Assembly (NCBI GenBank): GCA_002293045.1
Contig: DBCM01000060.1
Span: forward strand, 1-29,336
Direction of reading: 5' to 3'
Origin: Flavobacteriales bacterium UBA958
Lineage (GTDB): Bacteria > Bacteroidota > Bacteroidia > Flavobacteriales_D > Crocinitomicaceae
DNA length: 29,336 nucleotides
The notes under the pieces were generated by a model, which was given only the letters and a program-made list of their open reading frames with translations, made no database searches and was not told the origin of the DNA. Below, piece after piece: positions 18,074 through 26,311 of this stretch; position 1 is the stretch's first letter; every line of letters starts with the position of its first letter. The position numbers were made by a program, and so were the translations under genes.

Positions 18074-18349
18074 ATGTTTCTAGAAATCCAAGAAATCCAA
18101 AAGGAGCAAGTTCCTTTATGCACCTACGAAAAAACAAGTGCAATTCCCCAAGAGAGCAACCTGGTATTGAAACTCCGAAACGCAATGATTTTAGGAAACA
18201 CGCATCGAAGTAAAGTTTCCATTGTTTTTTGCGACGACGAGGGGCCCAAAAAAGTAACGACCACCGTTTGGGCAGTAGGGGAAACATTCATAACCCTAAA
18301 GGGAGGAGTTTGGATTCCGATATCGAAAATTGTAGATATTATTTTTTAA
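18074..18349 (+). CDS. Small conserved-looking hypothetical protein (91 aa)
   Basis: I do not recognise a named function. The product opens MFLEIQEIQKEQVPLCTYEK and has neither signal peptide nor membrane helix. Its second half alternates hydrophobic and polar residues as in a small beta-barrel: KVSIVFCD, KVTTTVWAV, FITLKGGVWIPI, KIVDIIF. The pattern TT.WAV...I.LK.GV.IPI..I..I resembles short Bacteroidota proteins I have seen beside housekeeping genes, which is recollection and not a database result. The reading frame stays open upstream into tsaD, but the longer form would overlap the tsaD end by 41 bp and read through the promoter-like region, so ATG 18074 is preferred. It sits between tsaD (52-bp gap) and the DsbD alpha-domain gene (9-bp gap). 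Confidence 0.75.
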   Translation: MFLEIQEIQKEQVPLCTYEKTSAIPQESNLVLKLRNAMILGNTHRSKVSIVFCDDEGPKKVTTTVWAVGETFITLKGGVWIPISKIVDIIF

Positions 18350-18354
18350 CTTCG
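18347..18354 (+). promoter_or_regulatory. Possible -7 box (TAACTTCG) before the DsbD alpha-domain gene
   Basis: TAACTTCG fits TAnnTTyG and overlaps the stop codon of the small gene. It is only 4 bp from ATG 18359, so a transcript from it would be leaderless. Read-through from upstream is equally likely. Confidence 0.25.
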
Positions 18355-18358
18355 CGAC

Positions 18359-18808
18359 ATGCGTCGTGTAGTTCAACTTTTCCTTTTCGCCTCTTGCTTA
18401 TTTTTATTTTCTGCTCCACTCAAGGCACAAAACCATGTTGTCTGGAATGCGGTTTGGGATAAGCTTTCCAAAGAGGTAGTAATCAAAGGAACCATTGACC
18501 CAACGTGGCACTTGTACTCCCCAAAAACGGACCCAAACCTTGGACCGATCGCATTAAGTGTCACGTTTAATAACATTAAAGGCATCAAGAAAATTGGGAG
18601 TTTAGAATTTTTAACAACACCCGTAGCGCATCAAGATGACAATTTTGGAGGAATGGTTTACATTTGGGAAAATCAGCTTGAAATACACCAAAAATTCCGC
18701 GTAAAAAAGTCGGGAGTTATCACACTCACCCTCAATTACATGGTTTGCGATGAAACCAAGTGTATTCCGCCGATTGATGTGCCTTTAACGATACAAATTA
18801 ACAACTAA
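18359..18808 (+). CDS. Free-standing DsbD alpha-domain (nDsbD-like) periplasmic protein
   Basis: This 149-residue protein has a signal peptide (MRRVVQLFLFASCLFLFSAP, cleavage probably after LKAQ, residues 21-24) and a single immunoglobulin-like domain of the DsbD N-terminal type. The redox pair is C130-D-E-T-K-C135 in MVCDETKCIPPIDVPL, the same place and context as in the alpha domain of DsbD. GTIDPTWHLYSP (44-55) is also typical of that domain. In DsbD the alpha domain passes electrons to periplasmic thiol-disulfide partners. The stand-alone copy lacks the membrane and thioredoxin domains, so it must rely on a partner, most plausibly the DsbD encoded 2 bp downstream. It is complete, with intact frame and signal peptide, so it is not a broken dsbD. 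Confidence 0.85.
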   Translation: MRRVVQLFLFASCLFLFSAPLKAQNHVVWNAVWDKLSKEVVIKGTIDPTWHLYSPKTDPNLGPIALSVTFNNIKGIKKIGSLEFLTTPVAHQDDNFGGMVYIWENQLEIHQKFRVKKSGVITLTLNYMVCDETKCIPPIDVPLTIQINN

Positions 18809-18810
18809 TT

Positions 18811-20853
18811 ATGAGGTATTTTTTATCTATCTGCTTACTGATTTTAAGTATAGCAGCATTTGCACAAGGCTCTTGGCAAGACCACATAAAATGGAAATTC
18901 AGTGTAGAAAAAATCGACAGCAGCCATGCATACATTGTTGGAAAAGCGACCCTTTACAATCATTTTCATATTTTCTCAGTAAACCACGACCCTCAAAAAG
19001 CAGATTTTACCGGGACACCCACCACCTTTGACATCAAAGCCAATAAGAATTTTAAATTGGTTGGGAAAATTAAGGATGGCAGTGCCCCAAAAAAGTTTGT
19101 TGATGAATTAGGTGAGCAATTATACTTTGAAGGTAGCGCAACCTTTAAGCAACAGATTGAAATATTGAGTAACGAAGCGTTTAGCATACCTTTCACCTAT
19201 AGTTTTCAAATCTGTGATGCAGCGGGATGTATTTTCCCTCCTGCACAAGATGCAAGCATAAAGATAAGTGGATACAAAAGCGCCTTGACTTCCGCGAATG
19301 CCCCCCAAGAAACACCACAAGACAGCAGCACAACCACTGCCTCTACAGGTGAAAATAAGCCAGGAGACACCATGGATCAGAAAGATAAGGAACAAAAAGC
19401 TCCTAAAAAACCTAACACCCTATGGTGGACTTTTTGGGCAGGATTTGGCGGTGGATTATTTGCCTTGTTAACGCCTTGCATGTTCCCCATGATCCCTATG
19501 ACGGTAACGTTCTTTACTAAGCAATCCAAAACACGCGCTGAAGGCATCATCAAAGCACTTGTTTATGGCGTGTCTATTGTGGTGATTTATGTTACTTCAG
19601 GTATTCTGTTTACGGCAGTTTTAGGAACCACGGGACTAAATGACCTATCCACGAACATTTGGATGAACCTTGTGTTCTTCGCAATCTTTATGGTGTTCGC
19701 CTTCTCATTTCTAGGGGCCTTTGAAATACAATTACCCAGCAAATGGGTCAATAAAATGGACAAGCAAGCGGATCGAGGAGGATATATTGGCATCTTCTTC
19801 ATGGCCTTTACCCTTGGATTAGTTTCTTTTTCGTGTACCGGACCAATCATCGGAAGTCTCTTAGTTACTGCGTCAACTACCGGGTCCTATCTTACACCTG
19901 CTATGGGCATGGGAGGTTTCTCACTGGCGCTTGCTATTCCCTTTACCTTGTTTGCTATTTTCCCAAGTTGGTTAAACTCCCTTCCACAATCCGGAGGCTG
20001 GTTAAACTCCGTAAAAGTGGTTCTCGGTCTTCTTGAAATCGCCTTGGCAATGAAATTCTTATCGGCTGTGGACATGGCCTACCATTGGGATATCCTCACT
20101 CGTGAATGGTTTGTGGGTTCCTGGTTTGTAATATTCCTCATTATGGGCTTGTATCTACTTGGAAAGATTCGTTTCTCTCACGATTCTCCCGTGGAAAAAT
20201 TAAGCGTTCCAAGGTTCATGTTCGCATTCGTCGCGCTGGTCTTTTCGGTATACTTATTTACTGGAATGTTTGGACACCCACTCAAATTAATTGATGGAAT
20301 CGCTCCCCCAAGAACCCATTCAGAAGATAACTTCCGCTTCAATAACGGCGGACTTGATACGGGGATAAAACAAGATTCAATTACCGATAAGTATACCTCA
20401 GACATGCACCCTGTAGGCGACGGTTCCATTTTGGTATTCCATGATTTATTCAAAGGAAGAGCCTACGCCAAAGAGCGGAACTTGCCTATTCTGATGGATT
20501 TCACAGGCCATGCCTGTCAGAATTGTCGGAAAACAGAATCTACGGTTTGGACCAACGACGAAATTCGTCCCCTACTTCAAAAGAATTTCGTGATTATCTC
20601 GCTGTACGTCGATGACCATGAACCACTTCCTGAAAACGAGCAGCGCTACTCCAAAGAATTGGGTGGAAAAATTCGCGACGTTGGAAACAAATGGGCCGAG
20701 TACGAAGTAATTAATTACAAAAGCTTCCAACAACCGCTCTACGTGGTAACGGATCATGAAGGCAAGGACCTTACTGAAACCATTGGATATACGCCAGAAA
20801 TCGAGAGCTACAAGAACTTCTTATTGAAAGGAATCGAAAAGTTTAAGCAGTAA
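18811..20853 (+). CDS. dsbD: Thiol:disulfide interchange protein DsbD (full length)
   Basis: DsbD carries electrons from cytoplasmic thioredoxin across the inner membrane to periplasmic thiol proteins. The 680-residue product has a signal peptide (1-19) and an alpha domain with C135-D-A-A-G-C140. A Ser/Thr/Lys-rich linker (about 160-200) follows. The transmembrane beta domain (about 205-490) has the redox pair C223 (LTPCMFPMIPMT) and C342 (SFSCTGPIIGS), and the C-terminal thioredoxin-like gamma domain has C569-Q-N-C572 in DFTGHACQNC. All six cysteines of the electron relay are present. The gamma-domain CQNC differs from the CVAC of E. coli. The gene is 2 bp after the stand-alone alpha-domain gene and directly abuts topB (stop TAA 20851-20853, ATG 20854), so it is the middle gene of a tight operon. 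Confidence 0.93.
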   Translation: MRYFLSICLLILSIAAFAQGSWQDHIKWKFSVEKIDSSHAYIVGKATLYNHFHIFSVNHDPQKADFTGTPTTFDIKANKNFKLVGKIKDGSAPKKFVDELGEQLYFEGSATFKQQIEILSNEAFSIPFTYSFQICDAAGCIFPPAQDASIKISGYKSALTSANAPQETPQDSSTTTASTGENKPGDTMDQKDKEQKAPKKPNTLWWTFWAGFGGGLFALLTPCMFPMIPMTVTFFTKQSKTRAEGIIKALVYGVSIVVIYVTSGILFTAVLGTTGLNDLSTNIWMNLVFFAIFMVFAFSFLGAFEIQLPSKWVNKMDKQADRGGYIGIFFMAFTLGLVSFSCTGPIIGSLLVTASTTGSYLTPAMGMGGFSLALAIPFTLFAIFPSWLNSLPQSGGWLNSVKVVLGLLEIALAMKFLSAVDMAYHWDILTREWFVGSWFVIFLIMGLYLLGKIRFSHDSPVEKLSVPRFMFAFVALVFSVYLFTGMFGHPLKLIDGIAPPRTHSEDNFRFNNGGLDTGIKQDSITDKYTSDMHPVGDGSILVFHDLFKGRAYAKERNLPILMDFTGHACQNCRKTESTVWTNDEIRPLLQKNFVIISLYVDDHEPLPENEQRYSKELGGKIRDVGNKWAEYEVINYKSFQQPLYVVTDHEGKDLTETIGYTPEIESYKNFLLKGIEKFKQ

Positions 20854-22623
20854 ATGAAACTGTGTATTGCGGAAAAACCGAGTGTCGCACGAGATTTGGC
20901 TCAAATTCTGGGCGCCTCCACTCGGAAAGAGGGGTATTTTGAAGGAAATGGATATTGGGTGAGTTGGACCTTTGGTCATTTATGTACCTTAAAAGAACCT
21001 GAAGATTACAACCCACACTGGAAACAGTGGCGGGTGGAAGATTTACCCATTTCCCCGGAACAATTTGGCATTAAGGTAATCAAAGACGAAGGTGTACAGC
21101 GACAATTTAATGTGCTCAAATCCCTGGTAGCACAATGTGAAGAAGTAATCAATTGCGGGGATGCGGGTCAAGAAGGTGAATTGATTCAACGCTGGGTACT
21201 CTTGAAAGCAGGGTGTAAGGTTCCCGTAAAGCGCTTGTGGATCTCTTCCCTCACCGATGAAGCCATCAAAGAAGGGTTTTCTAAACTTAAAAATGGGGAA
21301 GAATTCGATAATTTGTTTGCTGCAGGAAATTCCCGTGCCATCGGCGATTGGATGCTCGGCATCAATGGAACGCGACTCTACACCAAGAAATTTGCCCCAG
21401 CAAAAATGACCTTATCCGTTGGAAGGGTGCAAACCCCTACCCTCGCCATGATTGTTCAGCGGCAAAAGGAAATCAATGCATTTAAATCCGAGACCTATTG
21501 GGAACTGAAAACGATGTACAGAGAAACGGAATTCCTTTGTCAAATTGAGCGCTTAAAGACGGAAGAAAAAGCCAAGAAAGGGGTGGAATACCTGAAAGAT
21601 AAGCCCTTTAAAATTACCTCCTTTGAACAAAAGGAAGGAAAAGAAGGGAATCCGAGATTGTACGACTTAACTTCATTGCAAGTAGATGGAAACAAGCGTT
21701 ACGGATTTAGCGCTGATGAAACACTTAAGCACGTTCAAAGCCTTTACGAGAAAAAACTGGTGACCTACCCACGGGTTGACACCACCTACCTCTCCGAAGA
21801 CCTTCACCCCAAAATACCCAATGTATTAAAAGGGCTCAGAGATTACAGTAGATTTACTGAATCTTTGTTGGAAAAGCCGATTCCTAAAACAAAAGCGATT
21901 TTCGACAACAGCAAGGTAACCGACCACCACGCGATCATTCCTACGGGAATTGTTCCCTCAGGAATTTCACCGGATGAATTTAAAATATATGATTTAATCG
22001 CTCGCCGCTTAATTGCTGCTTTTTATCCAGAATGCAAGGTTTCAAATACCACCGTAATGGGGCAAGTAGATCAATTAGCATTTAAAGCAACGGGGAAGCA
22101 AGTTTTAGATAAAGGTTGGCGAGTGGTCTATGAAGACCTCGATCAAAAAGTGCAGAAAAAAAGTGAATCTGAAGATAAAATCTTACCCCTCTTTACCGAA
22201 GGCGAAGAAGGTCCGCATGAACCCTTTATGCACCAAGGAAAAACCTCAGCGCCAAAACCCTATACCGAAGCTACACTCCTCAGAGCCATGGAAACCGCTG
22301 GGAAACTGGTTGAGGATGAGGAAATGCGTGAATTAATGAAGGAAAATGGGATTGGAAGACCTTCAACCCGATCTGCCATTATTGAAACCTTGTTCAAACG
22401 AAAGTACATCGAGAAAAAGAAAAAGAACCTCATCGCCACGGATACCGGCATGCATTTAATTGACACCATTAAAAGCGACCTGCTCAAAAGTCCTGAACTT
22501 ACTGGTCAATGGGAGCATAAATTACGCCAAATGGAACGTGGACTTTACGATCCCAAGCAATTCAAAGCAGAGCTTTTTCAAATGGTCCGAGAATTAACGG
22601 ACGAGGTAATCTTTGGAAATTAA
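20854..22623 (+). CDS. topB: DNA topoisomerase III (type IA)
   Basis: The 589-residue enzyme relaxes and decatenates DNA through a 5'-phosphotyrosine intermediate. The TOPRIM domain starts with MKLCIAEKPSVARDLA (catalytic Glu7) and carries D103-A-G-Q-E-G-E109. Then come NSRAIGDWMLGINGTRLYT (159-177), SVGRVQTPTLAMIV (188-201) and the active-site Tyr305 in LVTYPRVDT. ENGIGRPSTRSAIIETLF is the conserved late motif. There is no C-terminal zinc ribbon, as is usual for TopB. The second acidic residue of the classical D-x-D-R-E motif is Gly here, as in other DAGREGE-type TopB proteins, and the usual Arg is Gln. The ATG immediately follows the dsbD stop, so translation is probably coupled. The stop overlaps that of the converging peptidase gene. 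Confidence 0.93.
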   Translation: MKLCIAEKPSVARDLAQILGASTRKEGYFEGNGYWVSWTFGHLCTLKEPEDYNPHWKQWRVEDLPISPEQFGIKVIKDEGVQRQFNVLKSLVAQCEEVINCGDAGQEGELIQRWVLLKAGCKVPVKRLWISSLTDEAIKEGFSKLKNGEEFDNLFAAGNSRAIGDWMLGINGTRLYTKKFAPAKMTLSVGRVQTPTLAMIVQRQKEINAFKSETYWELKTMYRETEFLCQIERLKTEEKAKKGVEYLKDKPFKITSFEQKEGKEGNPRLYDLTSLQVDGNKRYGFSADETLKHVQSLYEKKLVTYPRVDTTYLSEDLHPKIPNVLKGLRDYSRFTESLLEKPIPKTKAIFDNSKVTDHHAIIPTGIVPSGISPDEFKIYDLIARRLIAAFYPECKVSNTTVMGQVDQLAFKATGKQVLDKGWRVVYEDLDQKVQKKSESEDKILPLFTEGEEGPHEPFMHQGKTSAPKPYTEATLLRAMETAGKLVEDEEMRELMKENGIGRPSTRSAIIETLFKRKYIEKKKKNLIATDTGMHLIDTIKSDLLKSPELTGQWEHKLRQMERGLYDPKQFKAELFQMVRELTDEVIFGN

Positions 22624-25600
22624 TCCTGTTTCACAAAGGGCTTAACGGATCTTGTTCCATCAGTAAAGTTGGCTATAACCCGATACGTACCACGTGCCAA
22701 TCCGCTAATGTTAAGGGAAGAAAGCGCGCTCTGTATTGGACATTCCATCACCATACGTCCTGCAGCATCTACGATGCATACAGATGATGCGATACCATGA
22801 GAGAATTCAACATTCAAGCGTTCGTTCGCTGGATTTGGATAAAGCACCCAATTGCTTCCGCTGACTTCATTCAATGAAGCATTATCCACAACCACTTCAA
22901 GATTAAGGGTATCAGAACAATGATCGTTGTTGGCTATTAAGGTCACCGGATAAGTACCAGGAAGCGTATACAAATGGGTTGGAGTGGCTTGTGTAGAAGA
23001 CGTATTATCCCCAAAATTCCAACTGTATTGGGTCGCGTTATTGGAGGCATTGGTAACCACAGTTGCTGTCATTCCTAGGGTGGAAATACTCGCTGCTGCT
23101 GTCACTTGTTCCATAAGTAAGGCAACTGGCGCTCTTGGACTGACACACGGATCCTTGATCACTTCCCAGTCATAGAAATAGTAATAAAAAACAGCGCCAG
23201 CACTGGACCCTGTGATAGAAATCAATCCGGGGATTTGGTAGGGATAGGAAGCACCCGTATTGTTGCGGTATAGGTTCATCTGCGCGCCACCAATGCGGTA
23301 ATTGACTCCTGGCTCCAGATGAAAATTCAAAGATATTCGGGACCCACCGGACGGAATATTGAGAAACCTCGAATCCAATTGGTTCCCACTTTCGTCCCAC
23401 AAGGTTATCGTTCGATCCCCAGTTGATCCAGCATTTACCCAGGCAGAAACTATCGTTAGGGGTTCATTAACCGTAAAAATCTGGTATTGTGTAGTAGCGT
23501 TGTTGTGTTGTCCCCCTGTTCCAAAGCTATTATTCAATGGACCCACATAAAGCACGGGATTTGTCTCAACATTTTCAACCCATAGGGTATCTGTTTGCGC
23601 CAAAAACATCGAATAATAAGCCCCAGTATCCAATAAGTTACCATCAATAGCTGCATCGAAATAGCGAATTTCTCCATTAGCCGTAGCCTGAACAGTAACG
23701 CTGTCGGGGGAACACAAAATTACCCCATTAGCAAGGGGAGCATCAGGACGATCAATGGTAATGTAATTTTGAAGGGCAAAAGTGTCAGAACCAATATTAT
23801 TTGAAGCAATCAAAGTAACGGTGTAGGTGCCGTCTTGCTGATAAATATGCGTTGGATTCTGTAGCGTTGATGCACTCCCGTCACCAAAATTCCAATTCCA
23901 GGCATTTGGTCCTCCCGTTGTTTGATCTTCAAACGTAATTTCACCCGTACAACTTGTGGTAGCGTCGGCCTGAAAATCGGCCACTGGAGGATTGCTGGGA
24001 ATTTGACAGGCCCAGGTCATCACAAAACCCGCATTGGTAACATAAGTATCGGAAAAGAATTTTAAGGTAATTGCCCCATAAGTGCTCTGTATGGTTCCTC
24101 CGTTTGGTAAGGTATTACCCGTGTATTGTCCAATCAAAGGGCTGGTATTGGTCGGGCCATCATAGATGTAGAGATAATCGTAGTTCAATTCCAAATCGAA
24201 CAAGGAAAAATTCAAGGTAACTGAGGCTGCTCCAGCAGGGGCAATCGTAATTTCACTGGTAACTAAGTCCTGGTAGTTGGAAGCAACACCTCCCGGATCG
24301 AATAAGGTTCCCGTGCATGAGTTTTGGGTTTGATTCAATCCCGCCGGATTCATAGTGATTGCACAAGGCAAGCTTGGGTCCACATTAATGTAATCCACCA
24401 AGGTCAACGTATCTGTACCACACGCCCCGCCACTTGCAATTAAGGAAACCGAATACAAGCCCGGCGATTGATAGGTATGCGAAGGATTTAACAAAGACGA
24501 TGTAGTGCCATCGCCAAAATTCCATTGAAAGGTCCCTGCATTAAAACTCTCGTTCGTAAAATTAACGAGGGCAGGTGCCTGACAATAATCTTGAAACGCG
24601 GTTGAAAAATCTGCATTGACGGTATAAGAAAAGGCAGGTCCAACCCCTACCGCATGCCACGCGTTGGTGGTACTCATTACCTCTGGAGAACATGCACCGA
24701 ACAAATCAATAGCCGACTGCACCGCATAAAAACGTGCATCTTGATAATCTGAATTCGGCGTTAAATAAAAGGTGTTATTGCGAAAAGCGATGCGCGATGC
24801 ATTTACAATACCCAAGCCGCTCACATTGTAGGCGTTATTGATATCGTTGGTACCCGTGCCGCCCACTGTGAGTAAATAAAACCAAAAATTCTGAACTCCA
24901 GAATTTGTATGAACCCCACCATTATCTTGGGTTCCAGTATAATAGTGAGTGCCTAAATAAGTATCTGGGTCCGAAAATGCGTTCGGGTTACTCATACTAC
25001 GGATTCCATTTCCATTAGGGGTTGCATCCTCCCCCATAATCCAATTTAACTGGTTGTTATTGGCAAAAGACTCCACAGAAACCCCGAAAATATCCGAAAA
25101 CGATTCATTCAATGCCCCTGATTCATTCGCATAAACCAAATTGGAGGTATTTGAGGTCAGACCATGTGCAATTTCATGGGCTGTAATATCAATGGCCGTT
25201 AGTGGTGTGAAGGTCGTTCCGTTTCCATCTCCATAGGTCATGCGTTGACCATCCCAAAAAGCATTATTGTAATTGGTATTGTAATGCATGTAGCTTTTCA
25301 ATAAAAACCCATTCCCATCGATGCTATTTCGGTTGTGGATTTGCCAAAAATAATCATAGGTCATTTCCGCTCCCCAATGCGCATCACCGGCATAATGGTC
25401 TTGATTGACCGTGTTATTCCAATAATTATCTGCATCAATAAAATCAACTGCTGCACCGTAATTTGACGTGTTATTTAAGTCAAAGGTTTGAATTCCATTT
25501 CCCCTTCCCGTTTCACGAAGCCTAAATTGAGATGCAAAAAAATCTGCCACGATCGGACGATTGCCCGAATAGGCTGTAACTGCAATGCCGTTGCTGTCCG

Positions 25601-26270
25601 CTGTATGTATTCTATTTTCCGAAGCGACAACGCTGTTGGTATGGGCATCAATGTAAATGAACTGTCTGGACAAGGGTTCGTCTGCATATACATCTATTCC
25701 ATAAACTAACGTGGTTGTTTTACCTGAGGGGTTCGTGTACCACATCAATTGCGGTGCAGGATAATAGCTGGCCTGGTTTCCATGTTCCATTTTGAGTAAG
25801 GCTTCTTCTTCTGGCATCTCCCACTTGTAGCGCGTTGCATGCACATGATTCAGCGCGGTCTCTATCACTTGGTCGCTTGAAATGGAGGGCGTAATCGAAC
25901 CTGAAACTTTATCCAGTGCCGCATTCACAGAAACCAAAAAACTCCCATTCATGTGAATTTTAATGGCGTTATGGCGAATGGGAATGCCTTTGAAGTTCAA
26001 TGCATAGGTGTAGTGCATCCAACCCATCTGATCCTTGATCTTGTCCGAGAGAATGACTGAATATTCTTCAGGTAAGTCAAATAACTCCCGAATGAATTTA
26101 CTGTGTTCCTCCAGATCCACCGTTACTTTTCCGTCGAATTTCACGAAGCGCGGAAACGTCTCGTTCGGCAGTTTCCATTCTTGGATTATGTGATTTTTGG
26201 TACTAATTTGAGTTTGTGCCGTCAATTGAACGGACATAAAAAGGACGAGTAGGAAGGAAAAAAACTTCAT
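22620..26270 (-). CDS. Secreted M4 (thermolysin-like) metallopeptidase with PKD, CUB and T9SS sorting domains
   Basis: From ATG 26270 the product has 1216 residues. It has a signal peptide (MKFFSFLLVLFMSVQLTAQ, 1-19) and an FTP/PepSY-like propeptide (about 25-215). The M4 catalytic domain follows, with H365-E-I-A-H369, Glu389 in GALNESFSDIF as third zinc ligand, and His454 in GGVHTNSG. Then come PKD 1 (about 556-630), a CUB-like domain (about 636-755) and PKD 2 (763-840). An Ig-like CHU_C-associated segment (about 843-902), a beta-sandwich of unknown type (905-1040) and PKD 3 (1055-1130) follow. The end (about 1141-1216, WVLYPNPANERLNVEF) is a type A T9SS sorting domain. An upstream in-frame ATG (26288) is less likely, because it would put six extra residues before the signal peptide and coincides with a TAACTTTA box at 26288-26295. 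It is probably a secreted protease acting on proteins; its substrate cannot be read from sequence. It lies 41 bp after argS. Confidence 0.94.
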   Translation of the reverse strand: MKFFSFLLVLFMSVQLTAQTQISTKNHIIQEWKLPNETFPRFVKFDGKVTVDLEEHSKFIRELFDLPEEYSVILSDKIKDQMGWMHYTYALNFKGIPIRHNAIKIHMNGSFLVSVNAALDKVSGSITPSISSDQVIETALNHVHATRYKWEMPEEEALLKMEHGNQASYYPAPQLMWYTNPSGKTTTLVYGIDVYADEPLSRQFIYIDAHTNSVVASENRIHTADSNGIAVTAYSGNRPIVADFFASQFRLRETGRGNGIQTFDLNNTSNYGAAVDFIDADNYWNNTVNQDHYAGDAHWGAEMTYDYFWQIHNRNSIDGNGFLLKSYMHYNTNYNNAFWDGQRMTYGDGNGTTFTPLTAIDITAHEIAHGLTSNTSNLVYANESGALNESFSDIFGVSVESFANNNQLNWIMGEDATPNGNGIRSMSNPNAFSDPDTYLGTHYYTGTQDNGGVHTNSGVQNFWFYLLTVGGTGTNDINNAYNVSGLGIVNASRIAFRNNTFYLTPNSDYQDARFYAVQSAIDLFGACSPEVMSTTNAWHAVGVGPAFSYTVNADFSTAFQDYCQAPALVNFTNESFNAGTFQWNFGDGTTSSLLNPSHTYQSPGLYSVSLIASGGACGTDTLTLVDYINVDPSLPCAITMNPAGLNQTQNSCTGTLFDPGGVASNYQDLVTSEITIAPAGAASVTLNFSLFDLELNYDYLYIYDGPTNTSPLIGQYTGNTLPNGGTIQSTYGAITLKFFSDTYVTNAGFVMTWACQIPSNPPVADFQADATTSCTGEITFEDQTTGGPNAWNWNFGDGSASTLQNPTHIYQQDGTYTVTLIASNNIGSDTFALQNYITIDRPDAPLANGVILCSPDSVTVQATANGEIRYFDAAIDGNLLDTGAYYSMFLAQTDTLWVENVETNPVLYVGPLNNSFGTGGQHNNATTQYQIFTVNEPLTIVSAWVNAGSTGDRTITLWDESGNQLDSRFLNIPSGGSRISLNFHLEPGVNYRIGGAQMNLYRNNTGASYPYQIPGLISITGSSAGAVFYYYFYDWEVIKDPCVSPRAPVALLMEQVTAAASISTLGMTATVVTNASNNATQYSWNFGDNTSSTQATPTHLYTLPGTYPVTLIANNDHCSDTLNLEVVVDNASLNEVSGSNWVLYPNPANERLNVEFSHGIASSVCIVDAAGRMVMECPIQSALSSLNISGLARGTYRVIANFTDGTRSVKPFVKQD

Positions 26271-26311
26271 GACGTAGATTAGGTTCATAAAGTTATGAAA
26301 AGGAAAGCAGT

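Noticed and set aside
18359..18808. A broken or truncated dsbD copy
   Set aside because: The frame is intact with its own signal peptide, a complete alpha domain and Cys pair, and it ends cleanly 2 bp before the next gene.
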